A DNA stretch of 64,000 nucleotides, taken from KBS-96 sp963722585. Its GTDB lineage: Bacteria > Acidobacteriota > Terriglobia > Bryobacterales > Bryobacteraceae. The translations under genes were made by a program, and so were the position numbers. Positions 1-9,038 of this stretch are shown piece by piece (positions within the stretch are counted from its first letter, which is position 1; each line of letters starts with the position of its first letter). A model generated the notes under the pieces. It was given only the letters and a program-made list of their open reading frames with translations. It made no database searches and was not told the DNA's origin. The stretch spans positions 62,001-126,000 of the forward strand of contig CAVRNU010000012.1 of assembly GCA_963722585.1 (NCBI GenBank). The letters run 5' to 3'.

Positions 1-965
1 ATGTCTATCTTTTGCACGCACCCGATTTCCTGGGCTACGCGGATGCCATCGAGATGGCGCGAGCTGATCGTACGGCGGTCGAGAACGCATTGCGTATTAA
101 GAAAACCGGTAACGCCATCATGGCCCTACTCGGCGGGCGCGAAATCCATCCGGTGTCCGTGACGGTGGGGGGATTCTACCGGGTTCCCTCTAAAACGGAA
201 CTTGAAACGCTCGTGGCGAACTTGAAGTGGGCCTTGGATAACGCAGTTGCCAACGCGCGGCGCATCGGCCAGTTCGAATTCCCAGATTTCGAAGAAGATT
301 ACGAGTTTGTCGCGCTATCTCACCCCACCGAGTATCCATTCAATGAAGGCCGGCTGGTCTCAAACAAAGGCCTCGATATTGATGTCAGCGAATACGAACA
401 AAATTTTGCCGAGCGGCAGGTAAAGTATTCGAACGCTCTACATTCCCAAATTCGAGCCCGCAGCTCGTATCAGGTGGGCGCGCTAGCACGCGTAAACCTG
501 AATTATTCGAAATTGTCGGACGTGGCAAAGCAAGCTGCGGAAATCGCGGGGCTGCGCGTGCCCTGCCGCAATCCATTCAAGAGCATTATCGCGAGAACCG
601 TGGAAATGGTCTTCGCCTTGGATGAGGCGTTGCGTATTATTTCCGTATACGAGCCACCTGCGTCCCCTAAAGTCGCAGTTCCCGTACACGCGGCGACCGG
701 ATGCGCCATCACCGAAGCGCCGCGCGGCATCAACTACAACCGTTATAGCTTCGACGATAACGGAATATTGCAGACCGCCGTCATTATTCCGCCCACGTCG
801 CAGAACCAGAAACGCATCGAAGAAGATCTCTGGAAATTCCTTCCACCGCTCGCCGGGTTGCCTACTGACGAACTCACGAGGCGATGCGAGCAGCTGGTTC
901 GCAGCTACGATCCGTGCATCTCCTGCGCGACTCATTTCCTTCGTGTGAACGTCGAGCGGGAGTAG
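1..965 (+). CDS. NiFe hydrogenase large subunit, group 3 type (5' end outside window)
   Basis: Large, nickel-binding subunit of a cytoplasmic NiFe hydrogenase, which oxidises or makes H2. The reading frame is already open at base 3, where codons read VYLLHAPDFLGY before the first internal start (TTG at 12), so the N-terminal CxxC half lies upstream of the window. The C-terminal nickel signature DPCISCATHF is present and is followed by a short tail (LRVNVERE) of the kind removed by a maturation protease, which is the next gene. TEAPRG and IPPTSQNQ are typical family segments. The soluble, tail-bearing form resembles group 3 (3b/3d) enzymes; the exact subgroup and the electron partner cannot be read from this fragment. 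The hyp maturation genes lie at 44-51 kb. Confidence 0.93.
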   Translation, partial: VYLLHAPDFLGYADAIEMARADRTAVENALRIKKTGNAIMALLGGREIHPVSVTVGGFYRVPSKTELETLVANLKWALDNAVANARRIGQFEFPDFEEDYEFVALSHPTEYPFNEGRLVSNKGLDIDVSEYEQNFAERQVKYSNALHSQIRARSSYQVGALARVNLNYSKLSDVAKQAAEIAGLRVPCRNPFKSIIARTVEMVFALDEALRIISVYEPPASPKVAVPVHAATGCAITEAPRGINYNRYSFDDNGILQTAVIIPPTSQNQKRIEEDLWKFLPPLAGLPTDELTRRCEQLVRSYDPCISCATHFLRVNVERE

Positions 966-966
966 C

Positions 967-1407
967 ATGCTCGTCGTCGGGCTGGGGAACCCGGATCGCG
1001 GTGATGACGCAGCCGGCATTCTCGTTGCGCGGCGCCTGCGGGAGCGTGGTATCAATGCCATCGAGCATACCGGCGCTATGTTGAACCTGCTCGACATCTG
1101 GGCCTGGAGCGATCGTGTCATTGTCGTGGACGCAGTAGTTTCTGGAGCCACGCCCGGCTCGATTCAAATCTGGGATCCCCGGAAGGTATCGCTGAAGAGC
1201 GTTGTCTTTCGCGCCTCCACCCATGAATTCAGCCTGGCAGATACGATCGAGCTCGCGCGAGCGGTGGACCGGCTTCCCACATGGATGAGAATCTACGGCA
1301 TCGAAGCCGCCCGCTTCGATGCCTGCACGCAACCGTCTGAAGACGTTAATTCAGGGGTCGAGCGTGTGGTGGAAGAGATTGAGATACAGCGTCCGAGAAA
1401 TCCATGA
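967..1407 (+). CDS. Hydrogenase maturation protease
   Basis: Endopeptidase of the HyaD/HybD/HycI family that trims the C-terminal tail of the hydrogenase large subunit after nickel insertion. It begins one base after the stop of the large-subunit gene, and is therefore almost certainly co-translated and specific for it. The N-terminal motif GLGNPDRGDDAAG contains the acidic residues that bind nickel in this family, and STHEFSLAD matches the second conserved block, where other members have an SxH motif. At 146 residues its length is normal. The stop overlaps the start of the next gene by four bases (ATGA). Confidence 0.92.
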   Translation: MLVVGLGNPDRGDDAAGILVARRLRERGINAIEHTGAMLNLLDIWAWSDRVIVVDAVVSGATPGSIQIWDPRKVSLKSVVFRASTHEFSLADTIELARAVDRLPTWMRIYGIEAARFDACTQPSEDVNSGVERVVEEIEIQRPRNP

Positions 1408-2348
1408 AAATTCTGGTATATGGTGCGGGCGTCATTGGGTCGCTCTACGGCGCACGACTCCAGGAAGGTGGCCATCACGTGACTGTATTGGCGCGCGGCG
1501 TGCGGCTTGCCGACATTCGCCTTCACGGGCTGGTGCTTGAAGAAGTTACCACCGGCACCCAATCGATCACTCAAGTAGCCACAACCGAGCGGCTCGGCAT
1601 CGAAGACAGATACGATGTCGTGCTGATCACTGTCAGGAGAGATCAACTGGCTGGCGTCATGGCGGAACTGATCGCCAATCGACACGTTCCTGTATTCCTC
1701 TTCATGCTGAATAATCCGCTTGGCTCGGCAGAGTTGGCCAAAGCGTTAGGATCGGATCGAGTGTTGCTTGGGTTTCCTGGAGCCGGGGGGACGCGCGCCG
1801 GCCATATTGTGCGTTACGCCATGATCGCGCAACAGCCGACAACGCTCGGCGAACCGAGCGGGCGACGAACTCAGCGCCTGAGCAGTATCGTTAAAGCCTT
1901 CCGCGATTCGGGATTTCGAACCCGAACGGATCGCAATATGGATGCGTGGCTGAAGGCGCATGCCTTTCTCGTGACCGCTATCACTGGCGCAATTTACCTT
2001 GCCGACGGCGACTGCCGTCGACTATCAGGGGACAGCACGGTCCTAAGGCTGATGACCAATGGAGTGCGCGAAGGCTTCGCTGTAGTGCGCGCCCTCGGTC
2101 TCACCGTGACGCCTTTCTCGCTGAGGGTACTCTTCACCTGGCTTCCGCGGAGATTTGCCATGCGTTATTGGCGCCGTTTCTTCGCGGCCGAGATGGCCGA
2201 CTATGTCTTTGGCCGCCACGCCCGCACTGCTTTCAATGAAATACGAGAGATCGCTAACGACTGCCGCATCTTGATGGAAAGGAGTCGTGTCGACGTTCCC
2301 GCTTTGCGACAGCTCTATAGTGCGATCGACGCATACACAGGCCCGTAA
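1404..2348 (+). CDS. 2-dehydropantoate 2-reductase-like oxidoreductase (PanE/ApbA family)
   Basis: NAD(P)-dependent reductase of the ketopantoate reductase family. The Rossmann glycine motif is at residues 7-12 (GAGVIG), followed by GARLQEGGHHVTVLARG, where the basic residue is compatible with NADPH. The C-terminal helical domain is present, with a conserved Lys-Ala-His segment (WLKAHAFLV). Length (314 aa) fits the family. It overlaps the protease gene by four bases, so it is in the hydrogenase operon, although no role for PanE in hydrogenase biology is established. The true substrate may not be ketopantoate, because many paralogs act on other 2-oxo acids. Confidence 0.8.
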   Translation: MKILVYGAGVIGSLYGARLQEGGHHVTVLARGVRLADIRLHGLVLEEVTTGTQSITQVATTERLGIEDRYDVVLITVRRDQLAGVMAELIANRHVPVFLFMLNNPLGSAELAKALGSDRVLLGFPGAGGTRAGHIVRYAMIAQQPTTLGEPSGRRTQRLSSIVKAFRDSGFRTRTDRNMDAWLKAHAFLVTAITGAIYLADGDCRRLSGDSTVLRLMTNGVREGFAVVRALGLTVTPFSLRVLFTWLPRRFAMRYWRRFFAAEMADYVFGRHARTAFNEIREIANDCRILMERSRVDVPALRQLYSAIDAYTGP

Positions 2349-2377
2349 CCGTTCCCCGTGGGTTTTTCGTCTTAACT

Positions 2378-2761
2378 TCAAACCACGAAAAGCGGCATCA
2401 CGGAAAAGATGGCCAGCATAACTAAGTACACCGTTCCCGCCACGGGATCGCGACTCGCAAGGTACTCTCGAATCGTGAGCCGCCGAAGCCAAACTGCGAG
2501 TGTAACCTCGGCGGCCAGCAAAAAGCCGAGCGCGATAAGGCCAACGCCCAGCCGGGTTGTCGCTATCGGGGGCAACGAGAAACGCGCGACCACCCATCGG
2601 CTCGCCAGAATGACCACCAGCAACATTAGAGGAGTCTCCAGGAGCTCGGCTTTTCTTTCGCCGACACGCGGGACTATCCAGAAAACACGGACAGTCCCAA
2701 GCACGAAGCCGACGCCAAACACGAGCGCGAAGTACACGGCGCTAGCTTTCAGAATTGGCAT
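2378..2761 (-). CDS. Small four-helix membrane protein, function unknown
   Basis: I do not recognise this 127-residue protein beyond its membrane topology. Four hydrophobic segments are visible: about residues 5-27 (starting AVYFALVFGVGFVLG), 42-58, 70-91 and 108-126. Short charged loops (VGERKAE, RRLTIREYLASRD) lie between them. It runs toward the 3' end of the ketopantoate-reductase-like gene and has its own start at an ATG. There are no metal ligands or enzyme motifs. It precedes the GAPDH gene on the same strand only in the sense of being downstream of it (56-base gap), so it might be read from the GAPDH promoter. Confidence 0.6.
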   Translation of the reverse strand: MPILKASAVYFALVFGVGFVLGTVRVFWIVPRVGERKAELLETPLMLLVVILASRWVVARFSLPPIATTRLGVGLIALGFLLAAEVTLAVWLRRLTIREYLASRDPVAGTVYLVMLAIFSVMPLFVV

Positions 2762-2817
2762 GCCGGCTTCAGGTTCCTGGTGTGAGACCTCTTCGAGGAG
2801 TATCGAGCGGCTACGCG

Positions 2818-3866
<1,049 letters not shown>

Positions 3867-3908
3867 TCCGATTTTTCCTTTCTTTGCAGGCCGTACGAGT
3901 GCTGCGTG

Positions 3909-3924
3909 TGCAATCTATGGTCCA
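3909..3924 (-). promoter_or_regulatory. Candidate sigma54 promoter for GAPDH
   Basis: On the minus strand the site reads TGGACCATAGATTGCA. It has the invariant GG and GC separated by exactly ten bases and a perfect TTGCA at -12; the -24 element is weaker (TGGACC against TGGCAC). The -12 lies about 43 bases upstream of the ATG. A palindromic activator-type site lies about 100 bases further upstream. Confidence 0.5.
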
Positions 3925-4009
3925 GAGTCCCGGTCAAGGGCTTTCGGATACTGGCGATGCTCTGCGAAACGGACCATTCACGAGAAGGCGCACCATCACC
4001 CCTCAGGTC

Positions 4010-4025
4010 TGCGCAAAACGGCGCA
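4010..4025. promoter_or_regulatory. Palindromic upstream activator site between gap and rubrerythrin
   Basis: TGCGCAAAACGGCGCA fits TGCGY-N6-RCGCA. It sits in the gap between two divergent genes, about 100 bases from each candidate -24/-12 promoter (3909 on minus, 4127 on plus), which is the usual geometry for an NtrC-type enhancer serving both sides. Confidence 0.55.
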
Positions 4026-4126
4026 GTGGTCTGGGCGAATTGGCTCTCTTCATCTGGAATCGGCGAGCCGCCTGAGCGCTACTCGCATGAATTCTCTAAC
4101 TTCCGGTTCAAATTTGATTACTAATA

Positions 4127-4142
4127 CGGCATGACGCGTGCA
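4127..4142 (+). promoter_or_regulatory. Candidate sigma54 promoter for rubrerythrin-like gene
   Basis: CGGCATGACGCGTGCA has GG-N10-GC spacing with four of six -24 bases and four of five -12 bases. It ends 21 bases before the chosen ATG at 4164, consistent with a short leader. Confidence 0.42.
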
Positions 4143-4163
4143 GTAGAACTAACGGAGACAGCT

Positions 4164-4574
4164 ATGAGCCCACAAACGAAACGAAATCTGAAGACAGCTA
4201 TGCAGAACGAGGCGTTCAGCCAGGCCGAGTATTTGCGTTTTGCCGCGCATGCCCGCATGAATGAGAACTGGGACATCGCCCAGCTGTTCCAGACTGCTGC
4301 CGATAACGACCGCGTAGAACACTTCGCCGAGGAAGCGAAGCTCGCATGCCTGGTCGCGGATGATGTGGAAAACCTGAGGAACGCGATCGAGGAAAAACGG
4401 GCTGGCGCAGCTACGTACAAGCGGTTCGGAAAGGAAGCGACCGCCGACGGCGATTTCAAGGCTGCTGCGCTTTTCGAGAAAATAAGCACCGATGAGGCTG
4501 CGCAGGCGAAGACCTTCGAAGCGGCTCTTCAACTCCAGACTGGCGAATGCGCCGGTGATCTTGTAGAAGTTTGA
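4164..4574 (+). CDS. Rubrerythrin-like ferritin-fold protein
   Basis: A 136-residue four-helix ferritin-like protein related to the N-terminal domain of rubrerythrin, a di-iron protein used in peroxide reduction under low oxygen. Iron-ligand type motifs are visible: NEAFSQAEYLRF in helix 1, DRVEHFAEE in helix 2, and ALFEKISTDEAAQAKTFEAAL in the last helices. No C-terminal rubredoxin CxxC domain is present, so electrons must come from another protein. The ATG at 4164 is preferred over the upstream start at 4131 because CGGAG lies six bases before it. It is divergent from GAPDH and shares its regulatory gap. Confidence 0.82.
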   Translation: MSPQTKRNLKTAMQNEAFSQAEYLRFAAHARMNENWDIAQLFQTAADNDRVEHFAEEAKLACLVADDVENLRNAIEEKRAGAATYKRFGKEATADGDFKAAALFEKISTDEAAQAKTFEAALQLQTGECAGDLVEV

Positions 4575-4618
4575 TGTACTGGACGCGTTTGACGAACGTT
4601 TCCCTCTTTGATGCTCAC

Positions 4619-4891
4619 CTATTCAATGCAGGCGCTCATGGCGGGACATTCCAGATCCTGCCGGTAGACGAAAAAGAACTCGTCTCGCCAGCGGACCGTC
4701 ACCGTTCGCTCATTGAAGCCCTCGCCACAGACGTCCACCTTGGCGCCTTTGGGAAGCTCCGAAAGGCCTGCAGAGTGAATGCCTCCACGTTCATCGGAGA
4801 CAAGACGAATAACCGCGATGCTGTTCGAGAGGCGGCATGACCTGCCCGAGCGCCGGCCTGCCGACAGGGGGAAGGTGGTACGCGTATTCAT
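4619..4891 (-). CDS. Small protein of unknown function
   Basis: A 90-residue reading frame that I cannot assign to a family. Its second half (roughly from IAVIRLVSDERGG to VRWRDEFFFVYRQDLE) has the alternating hydrophobic and charged pattern of a real beta-rich protein, whereas the first 25 residues are arginine-rich and may not be translated. The start is uncertain. It is convergent with the rubrerythrin-like gene. The competing plus-strand frames here look like noise. Confidence 0.35.
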   Translation of the reverse strand: MNTRTTFPLSAGRRSGRSCRLSNSIAVIRLVSDERGGIHSAGLSELPKGAKVDVCGEGFNERTVTVRWRDEFFFVYRQDLECPAMSACIE

Positions 4892-5021
4892 TGGATGTGC
4901 GCCTCCGGCATCCTGGAGGGAGCACGCGCGAGACCTTTTTGTTGCTGTCCGGCTAAGCCCCGGAGAAGAAGGCCGGCGCCGGGTTTTGGCTGTACGCGGA
5001 GCTTTGCGAATGACTGATCTC

Positions 5022-5037
5022 TGCGTGATTTCGCGCA
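5022..5037. promoter_or_regulatory. Palindromic upstream activator site for the Usp-primase operon
   Basis: TGCGTGATTTCGCGCA fits TGCGY-N6-RCGCA. It lies about 115 bases before the candidate sigma54 promoter at 5151. Confidence 0.52.
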
Positions 5038-5150
5038 AGTGCTGGGTGAAATAGCCGACCCATCAAGGCACAACGGTTCCTCCCGCGGGGCATACGAATT
5101 GTTCTGGCAAACCACAAGCCCTTTCGCGACCGGCTTTGCACTCAAGCTCT

Positions 5151-5166
5151 TGGTTCTCGAAGTGCA
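5151..5166 (+). promoter_or_regulatory. Candidate sigma54 promoter for the Usp-primase operon
   Basis: TGGTTCTCGAAGTGCA has the GG-N10-GC spacing, GTGCA at -12 and four of six -24 bases. It is 35 bases before the Usp start codon. The match alone is modest; its position below the palindrome at 5022 strengthens it. Confidence 0.42.
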
Positions 5167-5200
5167 GACATTTAGGAGTCCGGTGTGGGAGGCGGGCCTT

Positions 5201-6019
5201 ATGTTCAGTTTGAAAAAGATTCTCTTGCCAATAGATTTTTCGGATAGATCCGCAGGCATGGCGCCTTACGCGAAGGCGTTCGCATCGCAATTTCAATCGG
5301 AGCTTGTTTTACTACATGTCGACCCGATCGGCCGCGTCGAAAACACCTACCACCTGAGAACGCAACTGAATGCGTTCTCGAGTAACCAGTTTCCGGGCCT
5401 GAACATCAGGAACGAGCTCGTGACCGGCGATCCAGCCGCGGCCATCGTGCAATGCGCGCAGGCCGAGCAGGTCGATCTGATCATGATGCCTACGCGCGGT
5501 TACGGTCCTTACCGGAAGTTCCTGCTGGGGTCTGTAACAGCCAAGGTTTTGCATGACTGCGATTGCCCAATTTGGACAAGTGTGCATGTGGAAAAGATTC
5601 CGGCCGAACCAGTCTCCATTCGGAAAGTCGCCTGTGCTGTGGATCTCGGACCGCGCAGCGGGCAGGTGCTCTCCTGGGCCGGGGATCTGGCCTCATCGTT
5701 CAAGGCGCAACTCTTGGTCATCCACGCAACAAAGGCACTCGAGCCCGTCGTGGCGCAAGCATGGGCGCCAGATCCCCAGGTTGAGCTTGTCAGCCACGCT
5801 ACCGAAGAAATCGCAGATTTGTTGAATAAGTTGAAGATTCAGGGCGAGAGCGCGGTCGAGAGTGGTCCGGTTACGGAAGTGACCTACAATTGCAGTGCGC
5901 GATTCTCTGCCGGCATTCTTGTTATTGGCCGGCATGCAGCGAAGGGGATTGCAGGCCGATTGCACCCGCACGCCTACGCCCTCATTCGCGAGTCGGTCTG
6001 TCCCGTGATTAGCGTTTAG
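5201..6019 (+). CDS. Universal stress protein, two UspA domains
   Basis: Cytoplasmic stress protein with two tandem UspA folds (about residues 1-145 and 146-272). The first domain starts with KKILLPIDFSDRS and carries the nucleotide-binding pattern PTRGYGPYRKFLLGSVTAKVLHDCDCPIW. The second ends ILVIGRHAAKGIAGRL..CPVISV and lacks a complete ATP motif. The start at 5201 has a purine-rich GGGAGG upstream. Members of this type often help persistence under hypoxia or starvation, and three homologous two-domain proteins lie in this window. It leads an operon with the primase-like gene 30 bases downstream. Confidence 0.88.
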   Translation: MFSLKKILLPIDFSDRSAGMAPYAKAFASQFQSELVLLHVDPIGRVENTYHLRTQLNAFSSNQFPGLNIRNELVTGDPAAAIVQCAQAEQVDLIMMPTRGYGPYRKFLLGSVTAKVLHDCDCPIWTSVHVEKIPAEPVSIRKVACAVDLGPRSGQVLSWAGDLASSFKAQLLVIHATKALEPVVAQAWAPDPQVELVSHATEEIADLLNKLKIQGESAVESGPVTEVTYNCSARFSAGILVIGRHAAKGIAGRLHPHAYALIRESVCPVISV

Positions 6020-6049
6020 GCAACCCGAAGGGCAGGAGGAACTCGAGCT

Positions 6050-7516
6050 GTGGCTGATCCAGCCAAACTGATTGATTACTACAGACATCCGGCGGTAGCC
6101 GAGCGAATGCTCGAGTTTTGCGGGCAGTCATCAGCCGATAAGGCGACCGCGATCTACGTTAGCGGAACCGAGGGTGAACCCGATCCCGACGCGTTCGAGG
6201 CGCTTCCCGTCACTAAACTCAATGAGCTGCTTGAGCGCGGATCTGAAATCGGGCGCTCGCTTTGGGATCGTAAGTTTCTGATTGCCGACCTTGACATCGA
6301 TTATGAGAACTTCGATTCAGCCGCGGAGCCTTATCTCGATGCCGCCCGCACCTTTCGTATCCTTCAGCCGGTGGTGGACGCAGCGCTTGGCGTACTCGAG
6401 GCAAGCGGCATTCGTCCTCTTCATCTGATCGGCGGCCGTGGGCATCATCTCGTGTGGGCGATCCGATGCGATTCAACAGCCTTCAGCCAACTGGCACGCC
6501 TGGGCGACATCCCGCCCAGTCTGATGGCGCTGTATAACAGGAAGTCCCTCGAGTACGGGCAAAGCATACATCCTTCTCTCGCTCGTGCGTTCGCAGGAAT
6601 GGGGATGCTGCTCGAATTCGTCGCTCATCGAATTTTTTCCATGGCTAGGCCATCCTGCCCGGTGCCCATTCAGTTGACAGCAGTTGAAGTCGGCCCGAGC
6701 GGCGGTCGAAGGGAGATTGTGTCGCTGGATATCTCCGAGTACGGGGACCCGCTCCACTTACGACATATTCGCGTTCCCTTCAGCGTGTATCTTAAACCCC
6801 GGAGGTTATCGTGGTGCCTGGGCGAAGATGGCGTGCGCCAATTATTGCCTTTGCTCGAGATTCCCATGGAAGGGATATCCATGGACGAAGCTGTACGTGC
6901 CAGACACGATCCAGAGGCTGCACTGGATCTCGCCAAACGAAGTTCCGTGCATATCCCTGATGAGTCCGAGGGCAGCTTCAATCTGATCCAGGAATACAAG
7001 AAGTCGGAGCTAGCCCGGTTTCACGACGATTTTTATTCCTGCCAAGTGAAGAGAGCCGCGCACGCCGAATCCGCTTCTGCGGTTCACGACTCAGAGGCTT
7101 TACCGCCCTGTACTCGTTGGATTCTCGACCATCCTAACGACTGGCTGCTCAAACCAGGGGGCGTCCAGCATGTAACCCGGACACTCATGTCGTTGGGTCG
7201 GCATCCTCGCGAGATTGCGGAACTCATTTGGACTCAGTACCAGGGTGATTTTGGTTGGGGCGACCGGTGGCTTCGATATGACGCCGCTTACCGGGCGATA
7301 TTCTATGTTCGGCTGTTTTCCGGATTGATTATTACCGGGCAAGACCAACTCATCGATTTCAATTGCGTGTCACACAGAGAGAAAGGGTACTGTGCGGTTG
7401 GCGAATGCAACTGGAATCTGGTTCCTTATCAGCAAGCTCTCATTACAAGGAGGCAGCATGGCCGATTGGACCATAGGTCTGTCGACAGGTTGTTGTTGGA
7501 AAGCGAAGATCTTTGA
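6050..7516 (+). CDS. Archaeo-eukaryotic primase-like protein with PriL-type Fe-S C-terminus
   Basis: The N-terminal part carries the catalytic signature of the archaeo-eukaryotic primase (AEP) superfamily: motif I at residues 80-84 (DLDID), motif II at 128-135 (GGRGHHLV) and motif III at 227 (SLDIS), followed by RHIRVPFSVYLKP, which resembles the IRLPxSLHxKT block of PriS. The C-terminal part (about 350-455) starts PPCTRWIL, continues with a helical VQHVTRTLMSLGRHPREIAELIW segment and ends with Cys 439, 448 and 453. With Cys 354 this gives four cysteines in the order seen in the 4Fe-4S domain of PriL. It therefore looks like a single-chain PriS-PriL fusion. The start is GTG. It follows the Usp gene and overlaps the next gene by 59 bases. 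Its role is unknown; primer synthesis or gap repair are possible. Confidence 0.68.
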   Translation: MADPAKLIDYYRHPAVAERMLEFCGQSSADKATAIYVSGTEGEPDPDAFEALPVTKLNELLERGSEIGRSLWDRKFLIADLDIDYENFDSAAEPYLDAARTFRILQPVVDAALGVLEASGIRPLHLIGGRGHHLVWAIRCDSTAFSQLARLGDIPPSLMALYNRKSLEYGQSIHPSLARAFAGMGMLLEFVAHRIFSMARPSCPVPIQLTAVEVGPSGGRREIVSLDISEYGDPLHLRHIRVPFSVYLKPRRLSWCLGEDGVRQLLPLLEIPMEGISMDEAVRARHDPEAALDLAKRSSVHIPDESEGSFNLIQEYKKSELARFHDDFYSCQVKRAAHAESASAVHDSEALPPCTRWILDHPNDWLLKPGGVQHVTRTLMSLGRHPREIAELIWTQYQGDFGWGDRWLRYDAAYRAIFYVRLFSGLIITGQDQLIDFNCVSHREKGYCAVGECNWNLVPYQQALITRRQHGRLDHRSVDRLLLESEDL

Positions 7517-8330
7517 TTGCCTGGAGGAAATCCGCGATTGTGGTTTTGAACTGATTGAAATCTGTTCGCATTCCGGCCACCTCGATTATCACGATTTGCC
7601 ACTCGTCAGGCGTGCGGCGGGTACGATCCGATCTCTTGGACTCGAAGCGCATTCGTTTCATGCGCCGTTTGCCGAGAGAATCGATATCACGTCTCTTGAG
7701 GAAGACTGCCGGATGGCTGCGCGAGATGAACTCATGCGAGCGGCTGAAGCAGCCGCCATTCTCGAGGCCAAATACTTCGTTGTTCATCCAGGGCCTGAGA
7801 AAACAGCCTTTCCCGAGCAGGAACGGTTACCTCGGCTCGGTAATGCGGCAGAAGTGTTGGATCAGGTCTATCGTCACTGCAAGAGCTTAGGGATAAGCCT
7901 CGTACTGGAAAACATGCTTCCGCACCTTTTCGCCGGCCGGATCGAAAATCTGCTTTGGATCATGGAGACACTGAAAGCTCGCGAGATTGGCATTTGCGTG
8001 GATACGGGCCACGGGTACTTAGGTTGTAATTTAAGTAAGATCGTGGAGCTTTCTGCAGGCTATCTAAGGCTGGTACATGCAAGCGACAATCATGGCCACC
8101 GGGACGATCATCTTGCTCCCGGCGACGGCAAGGTCGACTGGTCCGCTCTTTTGCGCCAACTCCTTGATGTTGGCTACGACGGCACTTTCATTCTCGAGAT
8201 TGCGGAACTCGCAGATCGAAGATTAACTTTAGAGGCGGCTTCGAGAGGCCGCGCCCATCTCCGGGAATGCGCACGCGCCCTCGCGTCGCGAAGATCGGCT
8301 AACTTGGGTGAGAGGCTACAAGTAGGTTGA
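7458..8330 (+). CDS. Xylose isomerase-like TIM-barrel protein
   Basis: A 290-residue TIM barrel of the sugar phosphate isomerase/epimerase superfamily (the AP endonuclease 2/xylose isomerase-like fold). Likely metal ligands are in VVHPG, LVLENML, CVDTGHG, VHASDNHGHRDDH and FILEIAE. The start at 7458 is chosen because AAGGAGG lies five bases upstream, and this places it inside the 3' end of the primase-like gene in another frame, which suggests translational coupling. The fold is shared by sugar isomerases and by endonuclease IV, so both a metabolic and a DNA-repair role are possible; the operon partner makes the latter worth testing. Confidence 0.75.
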   Translation: MADWTIGLSTGCCWKAKIFDCLEEIRDCGFELIEICSHSGHLDYHDLPLVRRAAGTIRSLGLEAHSFHAPFAERIDITSLEEDCRMAARDELMRAAEAAAILEAKYFVVHPGPEKTAFPEQERLPRLGNAAEVLDQVYRHCKSLGISLVLENMLPHLFAGRIENLLWIMETLKAREIGICVDTGHGYLGCNLSKIVELSAGYLRLVHASDNHGHRDDHLAPGDGKVDWSALLRQLLDVGYDGTFILEIAELADRRLTLEAASRGRAHLRECARALASRRSANLGERLQVG

Positions 8331-8333
8331 GCC

Positions 8334-8989
8334 CTAATAGAGTCCGGGAATCAGCCGCCATTTTGTATGGCCGCGATAGGCATCATACTCGTCCCCAAAC
8401 TGAGTGCGCAGTAGCCTCTCTTCCGCGCGGATACGTGCGAGAAGGGGTGGAATCATGAGGGCCGCGAGCAACAGACCGACTCCGGAACGAAAGGCCAAGC
8501 CCCACCCCATCGAGCTGACGAGCAGGCCCAGATAGCTGGGGTGACGGATGACACCATAGACGCCGCTGGTGACCAGGGTGTGCTCTGGCTGGATCGCGAC
8601 TAGCCCGCTGAATCGATGGCCGAGCACAAAGACCGCCAAATCCGCAATGCACCGCCAGCGGCAAAGAGAGCAACGCCGAGCCAGCGAATCGTGTCGCTAT
8701 CGATGGTCCAGAACTCTTTGCGATCCGTGTGAGCTGGTAAATAACCATCCACTAGTCCGATTACCGCGAAGGCTACGATGACCCAACGGTTGGCACGGTC
8801 CTCGCGAATCCCTGGGCTCAGATTCCCACCTGCGAAAAGCGCCACGACAGACATCGCGAAGAGTACGATTACGAGGGCGACCAGCGCCGGGTGGGAGAAG
8901 AAAGCCGCGAACCCGCCCCAGCCGAGGATGGCAAGGCCGGCATAGGCAGCAGCGCCTAGAACAACCAGCACTAATCGCGCGCTTGCCAT
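8334..8989 (-). CDS. Isoprenylcysteine methyltransferase-like membrane protein (frameshifted)
   Basis: Integral membrane methyltransferase of the ICMT/PEMT-like family. The N-terminal part (8989 to about 8620) contains several hydrophobic helices; the C-terminal part (about 8639 to 8334) holds the conserved cofactor-site block TSGVYGVIRHPSYLGLL and the closing EERLLRTQFGDEYDAYRGHTKWRLIPGLY. The two parts are in different frames, and the join falls where GGALRIW should run on to the AVFVLGHRFS segment (near 8625). Both sides are well conserved. The substrate cannot be predicted. It is convergent with the TIM-barrel gene, with only three bases between the stop codons. Confidence 0.78.
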
Positions 8990-9038
8990 CGCTGTTGGTA
9001 ACTGGAGCTGCAGTCCAAGATTCCGGGCACTCCTCGAT

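Noticed and set aside
1..965. Assignment to a high-affinity group 1h membrane-bound hydrogenase
   Set aside because: The visible C-terminal part, DPCISCATHF with a short cleaved tail, resembles group 3 soluble enzymes more, so 1h was not claimed.
2349..2377. Rho-independent terminator after the ketopantoate-reductase-like gene
   Set aside because: There is a short T run, but the possible stem has only three base pairs.
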